DNA from: an uncultured Bacteroidales bacterium
Lineage (GTDB): Bacteria > Bacteroidota > Bacteroidia > Bacteroidales > UBA932
Length of the DNA: 64,000 nucleotides
Reading direction: 5' to 3'
Assembly: GCA_947588835.1 (NCBI GenBank)
Contig: CANPZS010000007.1
Location: 1 to 64,000, forward strand
Shown here: piece by piece, positions 33,261 through 43,587 of the stretch
How positions within the stretch are numbered: position 1 is the stretch's first letter
Layout of the letters: each line of letters begins with the position of its first letter
Notes under the pieces: generated by a model
Database searches by the model: none
The model's input: only the letters and a program-made list of their open reading frames with translations
What the model was told of the DNA's origin: nothing
Made by a program: the position numbers and the translations under genes

Positions 33261-34072
33261 TTGAACGGACTGTCGCTCTCCTTGGCGATGAAGCTGTAGG
33301 TAAGACGGTCCGTCAGCCTCGGGAAAAGCCTGTGGGCCAATACGGTGGCCTTGCCGAGACCGGTCAGTATAATTTCCTTCCTGCGCCTGCGTAGCCCGTC
33401 CGCCAGATGCCGGGCGCATTCTTCGGCGCTCATCAGCCGGCTTTCGTCGAGCGGAGTCTCTCCCTGCGCGGAACCGTCGGCGGTCAGCGCGGCGCACCTC
33501 ACGTTGGACGCCGTGTACCCGGGAGCGAACACGAGCACGTTGAGCCCGTCCTTCATATGTTCGATGCGCAGAGTATCGAGAAATCCGCGGACGGCATATT
33601 TCGAACTCGAATAGCCGCTTCTGGCCGGCAGGGCTGAATACCCTGCGATGCTTATGACTCCGACCACCTGCCCCTTGCTCCTGAGCAGCCATGGAAGCGC
33701 GTACTTGGTGCAATAGACGGTGCCCCAGAAATTGACGTCCATAAGCGACCTGATGACCTTAAGGTCCAGATCGCGGAACATCGCCCTCATGGATATGCCG
33801 GCGTTGTTGACAAGTATGTCAATGCCTCCGAAACGCTCTACGGTACGGTCCACGAGGCTGCGGCAATCTTCTTCGACGCTTACGTCGGTCTTGACGCACA
33901 GCACCCTGGACGCATCAGGCGACACGGAATGGGCGAGTTCCTCCATCTTCTCAAGGGATCTCGCGGCCATCACGACGTTGGCCCCGAGGGATCCGAACAA
34001 TCGTGCGGAAGCAAGCCCGATTCCTGAACTCGCTCCCGTAACGATTATTGTCTTGTCCCTGAAGAAATCCAC
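33257..34072 (-). CDS. Short-chain dehydrogenase, probable 3-ketodihydrosphingosine reductase
   Basis: A 271-residue SDR. The cofactor motif is IIVTGASSGIGLASARLFGS, followed by an NADP-favouring AARS. The active-site residues are in the NNAG motif (ILVNNAGISM), Ser in ISIAGYSA and YSSSKYA. The C-terminal GLGKATVLAHRLFPRLTDRL tail resembles the SDRs that reduce ketone lipids. It is directly behind the serine palmitoyltransferase gene (shared base at 34072), so reduction of 3-ketosphinganine is the natural role. That step is inferred from neighbourhood; other ketolipid reductions are possible. Confidence 0.72.
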   Translation of the reverse strand: MDFFRDKTIIVTGASSGIGLASARLFGSLGANVVMAARSLEKMEELAHSVSPDASRVLCVKTDVSVEEDCRSLVDRTVERFGGIDILVNNAGISMRAMFRDLDLKVIRSLMDVNFWGTVYCTKYALPWLLRSKGQVVGVISIAGYSALPARSGYSSSKYAVRGFLDTLRIEHMKDGLNVLVFAPGYTASNVRCAALTADGSAQGETPLDESRLMSAEECARHLADGLRRRRKEIILTGLGKATVLAHRLFPRLTDRLTYSFIAKESDSPFK

Positions 34073-35337
34073 TATTTTACAGTCATCTGTGCGATTTCGT
34101 CGCTGTAATATCCTTCCTGCAGCTTCTTGCGTATTTCCTTGAAGGCATCGAGCGTCCTCTGCACGTCATCAAGCGTATGCGCAGCGGTGGCGATGATGCG
34201 GAATATAATCATTCCCTTGGGTATCACCGGATAAATGACCATGGAGCAGAAGATCTTGTAATTTTCGCGCAGGTCCTTCACCACGTTGGTGGCCTCGGAA
34301 ATGCCGCCCTTCACCTTCACCGGAGTCACGCAGGCCTCGGCCTCGCCTATGTCGAATCCTTCCTTGCGGAAACCGTCCTGCAATGCACGGGTAACGATGA
34401 ACAGGCGCCTGCGAAGTTCATCTCCCTCAGGAGAATCTATTATCTCGAGGCGTTTCAGATTGCCCATTACGAAAGGCATCGGCAGCGCCTTGGCGTACAT
34501 CTGGGAACGCATGTTGAAACGCAGGTATCCGATTATCGAAGCCGGCCCGGCTATGAAGCCGCCTATCGAAGCCATCGACTTGGCGAACGCGCCTATGTAG
34601 AGGTCTATCCCGTCCATCACTCCGAAGTGCTCGGAGGTGCCGCGTCCGTGCTCTCCCATTACTCCGAATCCGTGGGCGTCGTCTATCATTATCCTGAAAT
34701 CGTATTTCTTTTTCAGGGCGACGATCTTGTCGAGTATGCCCAATGCGCCGGTCATGCCGTACACCCCTTCGGTGATGAGCAGCACGCCTCCGCCCTGTTC
34801 TTCGGCCTTTGCGCAGGCGCGGGAGATTATCTGTTCGCAATGCGCTATGTCGTTGTGGCGATATTTGTATTTCTCGCCGGCATGAAGCCTGATGCCGTCA
34901 AGCAGGCAGGCATGGCATTCAGCGTCGTAAACCACCACGTCATGACGGGCCAGAAGGGAATCTATGGCCGACACTATGCCCTGGTAGCCGAAATTGAACA
35001 GGAAAGCGTCCTCCTTCTTCTCGAATGCGGCCAGCTTCCGTTCGAGTTCCTCATGCCAGCGGGTATGTCCTGTCAGCATGCGGCTCCCCATGGGATATGC
35101 CAGGCCCCATTCACGGGCCGCTTCGGCATCCGCCTTGCGAACCTCGGGATGATTGGCGAGGCCGAGATAATTGTTCAGGCTCCAGTTAAGGCACTCCACT
35201 CCGTTGAACGTCATGTGGGGGCCGAGTTCGCCTTCGAGGCGCGGAAACATATAATAACCGAATCCCTGCTCACGGTATTGCCCTATGGGGCCTCCGGAAT
35301 CACGCGAGATGCGGTCGAAAATGTCAAGTTTTGCCAT
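34072..35337 (-). CDS. Serine palmitoyltransferase (alpha-oxoamine synthase family)
   Basis: A PLP enzyme of 421 residues that condenses serine with an acyl-CoA to start sphingolipid synthesis. WSLNNYLGLANHPEVRKADA, GSRMLTGHTRWHEELERKLA, YDAECHACLLDGIRLHAG and MIDDAHGFGVMGEHGRGT are family blocks, and the PLP lysine lies in IGAFAKSMASIGGFI. The SPT-like YMFPRLEGELG N-terminus and the AKSMAS variant fit Bacteroidetes SPTs rather than KBL or BioF. The product is presumably reduced by the adjacent SDR. Length is slightly above the bacterial norm (about 395-420). Confidence 0.87.
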   Translation of the reverse strand: MAKLDIFDRISRDSGGPIGQYREQGFGYYMFPRLEGELGPHMTFNGVECLNWSLNNYLGLANHPEVRKADAEAAREWGLAYPMGSRMLTGHTRWHEELERKLAAFEKKEDAFLFNFGYQGIVSAIDSLLARHDVVVYDAECHACLLDGIRLHAGEKYKYRHNDIAHCEQIISRACAKAEEQGGGVLLITEGVYGMTGALGILDKIVALKKKYDFRIMIDDAHGFGVMGEHGRGTSEHFGVMDGIDLYIGAFAKSMASIGGFIAGPASIIGYLRFNMRSQMYAKALPMPFVMGNLKRLEIIDSPEGDELRRRLFIVTRALQDGFRKEGFDIGEAEACVTPVKVKGGISEATNVVKDLRENYKIFCSMVIYPVIPKGMIIFRIIATAAHTLDDVQRTLDAFKEIRKKLQEGYYSDEIAQMTVK

Positions 35338-35368
35338 TGCAGAAGTATAGTTTTAGTACGTGTTGATG

Positions 35369-37427
<2,059 letters not shown>

Positions 37428-37434
<7 letters not shown>

Positions 37435-39119
37435 TTCAAGCATATCCCGCCCGTGGCCCAAGCGCCTTTTTCGGCGAAGCCGGGCACTCTCTGTACCGTC
37501 ATGCCGAGCAGATTGGAGCCTTTGGCCCAAAGCGAAAGAGACTTTGTAAGCGGAGTCTCCGCAAATACCCCGAAATCGGCATATCCCGGCAGCTTCGTTC
37601 CGTTCAGGGCTTCGCGCGAAGACGAGAATCTGCATGACAGGCCCGCCTTGACGGCGTCGCCGGCGGTGATGGTAAGCTCCATGTCACCCGAGAACATCGC
37701 AGGCTTGAAAAGCCCCTGCCCGGCATCCTCGGACATCGAAGCATTCTTGAACGATACGTGCCCGTTGAAATCCACCGTATGCGACTTTACCGCATAAAAC
37801 AGGTCGGCGTAGACCATGCCGTAGTCGGCATAGCCTATGACAGGCACGGACAAATCTTCCTTCCATCCGTCCAAGAGGCCGTTCGCGACGTTGGAATAGC
37901 CACCGGAAAAATCAAGCTGGAAGACCGAGGCGTCCCCGACGCGCACGCCGGCGGCCGCATTTATGCGTTCCACGGTGTGGTCGAGAGCCCTCCTGCCGTC
38001 GTAGATACCGTAAAGCGGATGGAAATGACTGTTCCCGCGCAGCATGTCGGAATATGAATTGAACCTGTCCCCTCCTTCAGCCTTTATGTAGAACGAGAAC
38101 CTGCCGTTCCGAGAAGTGAGGCTGAGCCTGACGTCCGGATACAGGAACTGTCCCCTTACCCTCTTTTCGAAATATTCCTTAGGCTCTTCATTGCCCCCCG
38201 GATGGGTCATGACTGACAATTTGCCGCCTAAGTCCAAATGGAATATGCCCGAAGAGAAACTGTATTTCCCGGTGACGCTTACGGTGCCGGCAAGATCGTC
38301 AATGGAACCGTCGCATTTGGACACGTCAGCGTGCACGTCCGCCGAAAAAACGCTTTTCGAGCGCAGCGCTCCCCCTACGGATGCGTCCAGCACCAGTCCG
38401 CCTTCATTGAGTCCGTCGGCCGCGTATGCCTTGAAAGAATCCGCGCCGAAGCGCCCGGACAGCCTCACGTCGTAGGAGATGCCCTTCTTGTCACTGTTCT
38501 CGGAAAAGGCTCTCAGATTGAATTCGCCTGAGTTGAACATCCTGTCGACGGCATTGTCCTTCACCATGAGATTGCCGAACGATGCGTCAAAGGTCAGCAA
38601 ACCGTTTTTCCACGCATAGAGCCCGTCCAGGCCGGCCTTGGTCGTCATGTCGCGTCCGTCCCAGAACTCCCCGCTTTTGACCAAAGAGCCGCCGTCCGGC
38701 GTTATGCCGTGATATTTGCCGAGATACGAAAGATGATGTCCGTATATGCTGAAACGGAACGGTCCGTCGAGGCGCGGCGAGAACACTATGTCTCCCTCCG
38801 GATGCAACGGGAAGCCTCCGCCGAGCCTGAAATAGAATTTGCCGTCGTCGGCTTTCCGCACGTCGGGACGCACGTTGATGAGGTACGGCGAAAAATCGTA
38901 TGAACCTCCGTAGGGATTGTCGAATACGGAATAGTCCACCGCCATGTTGAATCTGAGCACGGAGTCCGGTATGTTCATGGACTGGAGAGGCTTCCGTATC
39001 TCCGGAGTCCTCACTTCATAGTCCCGCGTCACGTCCACGGTCGGATTCAGGTTCTGTCCCGATGACAGCGCCGGCACAAAGACCGCAGCCGCGGCTGTCG
39101 CAAAAAAAAGTTTTTTCAT
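37428..39119 (-). CDS. Outer-membrane beta-barrel protein (TonB-receptor-like, plug-less)
   Basis: A protein of 563 residues from ATG 39119 (MKKLFFATAAAAVFVPALSS, signal peptide ending before GQNLNP). The body is a series of alternating amphipathic strands with aromatic girdles (for example YSFSSGIFHLDLGGKLSVM, then FLYPDVRLSLTSRNGRFSFY) and ends in a strand with terminal Phe (GGICLNF), as outer-membrane barrels do. No plug or TonB box is visible. It follows the large TPR protein by 11 bases. Such TPR-plus-barrel pairs near gyrB recur in Bacteroidetes, but I know of no demonstrated function. Confidence 0.7.
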
Positions 39120-39130
39120 GTCCATACCGC

Positions 39131-42109
39131 TTATTTGTTTTCCTCCTCAATTTTGGCCAGCCTCATCTCAATCTGGCTCCTTATATCGTCCGAAGTACCG
39201 GTTTCGGGCTCATATCCGTTCAGCACGCTTTCGTAGGTAGCCCGTGCCTGCGCCACGTTGTCCCTTTCCATGAAAGAATCGCCCAGCACGATGAAAGCCT
39301 TGGCGAGCCAGTAGGCCTGGCCCCCGGCCGAATCCGAGAACGCGTACACCTTGTCTTCTATGCCGTCGAAACGCCCCCTGTCGTAAAGGTCCTGAATGAT
39401 CATATATGACGCTTCGGCGCCCTCCGAGGTGGACGGATGCCTGCTCAGGCGCTCCAGAATGGAGAAAGCCTTGTCGCGCTCGCTGGTGGCGAGCAAGGAT
39501 TTGGCCTCGATGTAATCGGCCTCCCGCTTGTCGTCTGCGTTCGCGCGGGCCTCGCGGCGCACCGCGGCCGCGGCGTTTATGGCGCTTGCATAATCGTGTC
39601 TCCTGTACGCCGAACGCATCATGCCCTGCACGGCGGCATAGCGGTTGTTCTCGAGCTTGGCCGCATCGAGCAGGGAGACATAGGCCTCGTATGCGTCGGA
39701 ATAGTGTTCAAGAGAATAGGACAGATTGGCGAAATTGAGCATGGACAATTCCACGAAAGAGCCGTCGCCGCTGTCGATGGCATGCCTGTACCAGTCTCTC
39801 GCCTGCTCCTTCCTGCCGAGCTGCTTGTAGCTTTCCGCCATGTAGAACTCCGCGGCGCCCCTGTGGCTTCCGGACGGATAGCGCTGCATGTAATCCTGCA
39901 GAAGGCTGAGCGTCTTTTCGTAATTTTCTGAAAGGAACACCTGCTCCGCAGTGTTGAAGTACATCGTTTCCTTTTCCTCGTCCGTCTTGTCGGTCCCCTG
40001 TCCGAGCCCCTCGAGATACGCCAGATATTCGTCCGGAGCCTGCTTCGACTGATAGATGGACTCTATTGCGAGAAGCGCCGCTTCGGCGGACTCCGAGGCC
40101 GGCACGAGGGCTACCACCTGCTTATAATATCCGAGAGCCTCGTCGTAACGGCCGGCGTTGCGGCTTATCATTCCCAGCTCGATGAGGGCAGAAGACTTGG
40201 ACATCTTGTCCGGGGACGAGGCCGCCATTTCCCGGAACACGGCCACCGCCTCGTCGTCCTGGCCGTTGGCCACGTAAGCGCGTCCGAGCTCATACATGGC
40301 GTCGGAACGGTAGGCCGCTCCCGCGGACGCCCCGCGCACGTTTTCAAGCATGCGGACCTTTCCCGCCTTGTCGCCGGCAAGACCTAAAGAAATGCCCGCA
40401 CGATAATAAGGATATACGTCGTCCGCATCGGGATATTCATTTATCTTGGCCTCGTACGCCGCCACAGCGGACTTGAAATCCTTCTCATTGAAATAGCAGT
40501 CGCCCTTGCGCGTCTCGGCATCGGCCCTGTAAAGTCCGTGGCCGCTGTCCACATATCTGTCGAACCATTTTATGGCATCGGCATAGTCGCCGCTCCTGAA
40601 ATAGCAATAGGCTATGTCATAGGGCAGCAGGCTGCCTTCCGTATGGCCGTCCAGGGCCGCCTGGTTGTAAAGGTCGGTAAAGCCTGCAAGGGCTTCCGCA
40701 TAGTTTTCGTCCCTGAAATATGACTCGGCGAGCCAATACCTCGAAAGCTGGTTGAACGGATCCCTGCGCGTGCTGTAATACGACGCAGCCTTAAGGCAGG
40801 GAATTGCCTTGCGGTAGGAGCCTCCGGACACGAGCTGTTCCGCCCTCAGGAAATAGGCCTTCATATAATTGCCCCTCATCTCCCCGTCCAATTCGTCTAT
40901 CTTGTCATAGGCTTCTACGGCACCTTCGTAATCATGGTTATAAAGGCATGCAAGTGCTATATAGCCATATATTTTGTCGCTTCTGCCAGGATTGTCGAAC
41001 TTCACGAGATACTCTTTGAAAGCCGACGCGTCATGATTCAGGTCGAAAGCGAGCTTGGCGTAATTGAAATAGGCGTCTTCCTGTATGGCCTTGTCGAAAG
41101 AGGCGTCCGCGGCCGCGCGGAACGCATCCATGGCGGCGACCTTGTCCTTGGTCTCTATGTAGCTGTAGCCGAGATGATAGTTGGCTATCTGCCCTATGTC
41201 GTCGCCGTCGCGTCCGCTCATTTTCAAATAATTGTCTATGGCTCCGCGGTAATCCTGCATGGCGTACATCAGCGAGCCGGCATAGAAATAGTCGGAACGG
41301 CCTCCGCTGAGCGCCGCGTCGCTGTTCTTTTCGTAATATTCCATGGCCTTGCCGGCGTCACCGAGCACGAGATAGGACTCGGAAATGATGCGCGCAAGGT
41401 GCGGCTTGCGGTTGTCGGGCACGGAGTCGTACATCTCCTCGCCGTGTCCGGCCACATATCCGTAGTCCTTGAGCATAAAGCGGCACTCAAGTATGTAATA
41501 GTCCGACAACTGGCTGAAGCGCGGATCGCCGGCCGACTTGCCGAACCATTCTTCGGCTTCGGCGAAACGCCTGTCCGAATAAGCTATGTAGCCTATCAGG
41601 AACCTCGACGGCGCGGAATAGTCCGAATGCCTGCGGCCCTCCACCGTCCGGAAAAGACGGTCCGCCTGTACATAGTCCCCGACGCGGAAGGCGCTGTATG
41701 CGCGCTTGAAGCCGTATTCTGCCTTCTCCTTGCGGGGAAGCGCATCTTCGTCCACTGACGAAAACAGTTTCAGCGCATACCCGTATTCCTGATCGTCGAA
41801 AACGACAAGCGCCAGCCCGTAGCGTATCGCGGGCACAAGGAACGACTCCGGACAGCGCGCGCAATAGAGCTCCGCGGCCTCGCGGCAGTCGTCGGATTTC
41901 ATGCTTACGGCGCACAGGGCCGAATATCCCTCGGCCAAAGGCTCGTTTTCAAAAGAATTGAAAATGTTTCTCGCCCTCTCGTACATCCCGTGTCCGTACA
42001 GCCTTACAGCAGTTCTGAACTCCTTAGAGCGGCTGACGTCCCCGGCCGATGCAATGGAACAGGAAAGAAGCACGGCCGCAAGCACGGCGGAAAAAAACTT
42101 TCTGAGCAT
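39131..42109 (-). CDS. Large TPR-repeat protein, exported
   Basis: A protein of 992 residues with a signal peptide (MLRKFFSAVLAAVLLSCSIA, then SAG) and about twenty degenerate tetratricopeptide repeats, many of the form A-x-x-x-Y-x-x-A/G-I-x-x-Y (for example YRGAIDNYLKMSGRDGD and YEGAVEAYDKIDELDGEM). TPR arrays scaffold protein complexes, here in the periplasm. A Cys near residue 17 (LLSC) could be a lipobox, so lipid anchoring is possible. It is transcribed ahead of the barrel gene, from a -7 box TAGATTTG at 42155-42162, divergent from nth. The specific partner is unknown. Confidence 0.8.
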   Translation of the reverse strand: MLRKFFSAVLAAVLLSCSIASAGDVSRSKEFRTAVRLYGHGMYERARNIFNSFENEPLAEGYSALCAVSMKSDDCREAAELYCARCPESFLVPAIRYGLALVVFDDQEYGYALKLFSSVDEDALPRKEKAEYGFKRAYSAFRVGDYVQADRLFRTVEGRRHSDYSAPSRFLIGYIAYSDRRFAEAEEWFGKSAGDPRFSQLSDYYILECRFMLKDYGYVAGHGEEMYDSVPDNRKPHLARIISESYLVLGDAGKAMEYYEKNSDAALSGGRSDYFYAGSLMYAMQDYRGAIDNYLKMSGRDGDDIGQIANYHLGYSYIETKDKVAAMDAFRAAADASFDKAIQEDAYFNYAKLAFDLNHDASAFKEYLVKFDNPGRSDKIYGYIALACLYNHDYEGAVEAYDKIDELDGEMRGNYMKAYFLRAEQLVSGGSYRKAIPCLKAASYYSTRRDPFNQLSRYWLAESYFRDENYAEALAGFTDLYNQAALDGHTEGSLLPYDIAYCYFRSGDYADAIKWFDRYVDSGHGLYRADAETRKGDCYFNEKDFKSAVAAYEAKINEYPDADDVYPYYRAGISLGLAGDKAGKVRMLENVRGASAGAAYRSDAMYELGRAYVANGQDDEAVAVFREMAASSPDKMSKSSALIELGMISRNAGRYDEALGYYKQVVALVPASESAEAALLAIESIYQSKQAPDEYLAYLEGLGQGTDKTDEEKETMYFNTAEQVFLSENYEKTLSLLQDYMQRYPSGSHRGAAEFYMAESYKQLGRKEQARDWYRHAIDSGDGSFVELSMLNFANLSYSLEHYSDAYEAYVSLLDAAKLENNRYAAVQGMMRSAYRRHDYASAINAAAAVRREARANADDKREADYIEAKSLLATSERDKAFSILERLSRHPSTSEGAEASYMIIQDLYDRGRFDGIEDKVYAFSDSAGGQAYWLAKAFIVLGDSFMERDNVAQARATYESVLNGYEPETGTSDDIRSQIEMRLAKIEEENK

Positions 42110-42154
42110 AGAATCTACTTTGTCAGGCCTCTTCCAGGCCTGGAAATTATTTTA

Positions 42155-42184
42155 CAAATCTAATCATTTTTTCCAGTATATTTG
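42155..42184. promoter_or_regulatory. Divergent -7 boxes of the TPR gene and nth
   Basis: TAGATTTG on the minus strand (42155-42162) faces the TPR gene and TATATTTG on the plus strand (42177-42184) faces nth. The -33 elements are not clear, so each is supported by the -7 match and position only. Confidence 0.45.
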
Positions 42185-42201
42185 CATTTTCCTACAGTTT
42201 T

Positions 42202-42831
42202 ATGATGACAAAAGAGGAGAGATATTCCCGCATCCTTGACTGGTTCGAAACGAACAGGCCGGCGGCGGAGACGGAACTCAGATACGATTCCCCATTCCAG
42301 CTGCTGGTGGCCGTCATATTGTCGGCCCAATGTACTGACAAGCGGGTGAACACTGTGACGCCGGCCCTCTTCGAACGCTTCCCCGATCCGGAGAGCATGG
42401 CCGCAGCCGACGCCGGCGAGCTCCTACGGTACATCGGCAGCGTCTCGTACCCCAACAGCAAGGCCGCCCACCTCATAGGAATGGCCGGGAAGCTCGTGTC
42501 GGACTTCGGCGGGAAAGTGCCGTCGGACATCGACGACCTGATGAGCCTCCCCGGAGTCGGCAGAAAGACCGCCAACGTCATCGCATCCATAGTCTACGAC
42601 AAGCCGGTGATAGCGGTGGACACGCACGTGTTCAGGGTCGCGAGGCGGCTCGGCCTGTCGGACGGGAAGACGGTGGACGCCGTGGAAAGGGATCTGGAAA
42701 GGCACGTGCCGGAACGGCTCAGGGCAAAATCCCATCACTGGCTCATACTGCACGGCAGATACGTATGCACGGCACGGGCCCCGAAATGCGACGGATGCCG
42801 GCTCAGCGGCTGGTGCGAGAAGAATTTTTAA
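42202..42831 (+). CDS. nth: Endonuclease III
   Basis: A bifunctional DNA glycosylase/AP lyase for oxidised pyrimidines, 209 residues. The helix-hairpin-helix with the catalytic Lys is LMSLPGVGRKTANVIASIVY (about residues 115-134), the catalytic Asp is in VIAVDTHVFRVARR, and the 4Fe-4S cluster ligands are CTARAPKCDGCRLSGWC at the C-terminus (C-x6-C-x2-C-x5-C). Length is normal. It is divergent from the TPR gene and followed 32 bases later by ftsE with its own -7 box. Confidence 0.96.
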   Translation: MMTKEERYSRILDWFETNRPAAETELRYDSPFQLLVAVILSAQCTDKRVNTVTPALFERFPDPESMAAADAGELLRYIGSVSYPNSKAAHLIGMAGKLVSDFGGKVPSDIDDLMSLPGVGRKTANVIASIVYDKPVIAVDTHVFRVARRLGLSDGKTVDAVERDLERHVPERLRAKSHHWLILHGRYVCTARAPKCDGCRLSGWCEKNF

Positions 42832-42835
42832 TTAT

Positions 42836-42843
42836 TATATTTG
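42836..42843 (+). promoter_or_regulatory. -7 box of ftsE
   Basis: TATATTTG, overlapping the end of the nth intergenic gap, 20 bases before the ftsE ATG. The -33 region falls inside nth and is weak. Confidence 0.45.
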
Positions 42844-42863
42844 CGCGTTAATCCACCGACACC

Positions 42864-43580
42864 ATGAACGAACGCCAGGTTCTCATATCATTTTCTTCGG
42901 CCGACATCGTAAACGGCGAAAGCACCGTCATATACGGGCTCGACATGACCGTATGCAAAGGGGATTTCGTCTACATAATAGGACGCGTGGGCTGCGGCAA
43001 GACCTCCATAATACGCACCATGACAGGCGAAAACCCGCTGCTGAAAGGCCGCGGCGAAATATGCGGCTTCAGGCTCGACCGCCTGAAGGAAAAGGACATC
43101 CCGTACCTCAGGCGCAAGATAGGCGTCGTCTTCCAGGATTTCCAGCTGCTGATGGACAGGAGCGTCCACGACAACCTCGAATTCGTCCTGCGCGCCACCG
43201 GGTGGAAAGACAAGGTGCAGACGGAAAAGAGGATAGAGGAAGTCCTTCACGACGTAGGCATGTCGACCAAATCCCACAAAATGCCTCACCAGCTTTCAGG
43301 AGGAGAACAGCAGAGGATTGCCATAGCCCGCTCCATCCTCAACAACCCCGAAGTGATACTGGCCGACGAGCCCACCGGCAATCTCGACAACGAGACCGCG
43401 GAAGGCATCATAAAACTGCTGAAGCGCATAAACTGCGAAAACGGCACGGCCGTGGTGATGGTGACGCACAACCGCAGCATATTCGAGACGCACAGAGGAC
43501 GTCTCTTCGTATGTCAGAACGAGACCTGCACCGAAAAAATCGACGAAGAAGTGATAGAACTGTCCCTGTCGCTGTTCTGA
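42864..43580 (+). CDS. ftsE: Cell-division ABC ATPase FtsE
   Basis: An ATPase of 238 residues that pairs with FtsX to activate septal peptidoglycan hydrolases. Walker A is YIIGRVGCGKTSIIRTMTGE, the Q-loop region IGVVFQDFQLLMDRSVHDNL is the FtsE-type sequence, the signature is HQLSGGEQQRIAIARSIL and Walker B is VILADEPTGNLDNETAEGI. The N-terminus (ISFSSADIVNGESTVIYGLD) agrees with Bacteroidetes FtsE. ftsX is not adjacent, since the next gene is convergent; in Bacteroidetes ftsX often lies elsewhere. Confidence 0.88.
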   Translation: MNERQVLISFSSADIVNGESTVIYGLDMTVCKGDFVYIIGRVGCGKTSIIRTMTGENPLLKGRGEICGFRLDRLKEKDIPYLRRKIGVVFQDFQLLMDRSVHDNLEFVLRATGWKDKVQTEKRIEEVLHDVGMSTKSHKMPHQLSGGEQQRIAIARSILNNPEVILADEPTGNLDNETAEGIIKLLKRINCENGTAVVMVTHNRSIFETHRGRLFVCQNETCTEKIDEEVIELSLSLF

Positions 43581-43587
43581 TCCGCCG

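Noticed and set aside
33261-33713. N-terminal extension of the HD-hydrolase frame
   Set aside because: The extension is Arg-rich shadow sequence of the SDR gene. The ATG at 33260 has the normal ATGA overlap and starts just before the first membrane helix.
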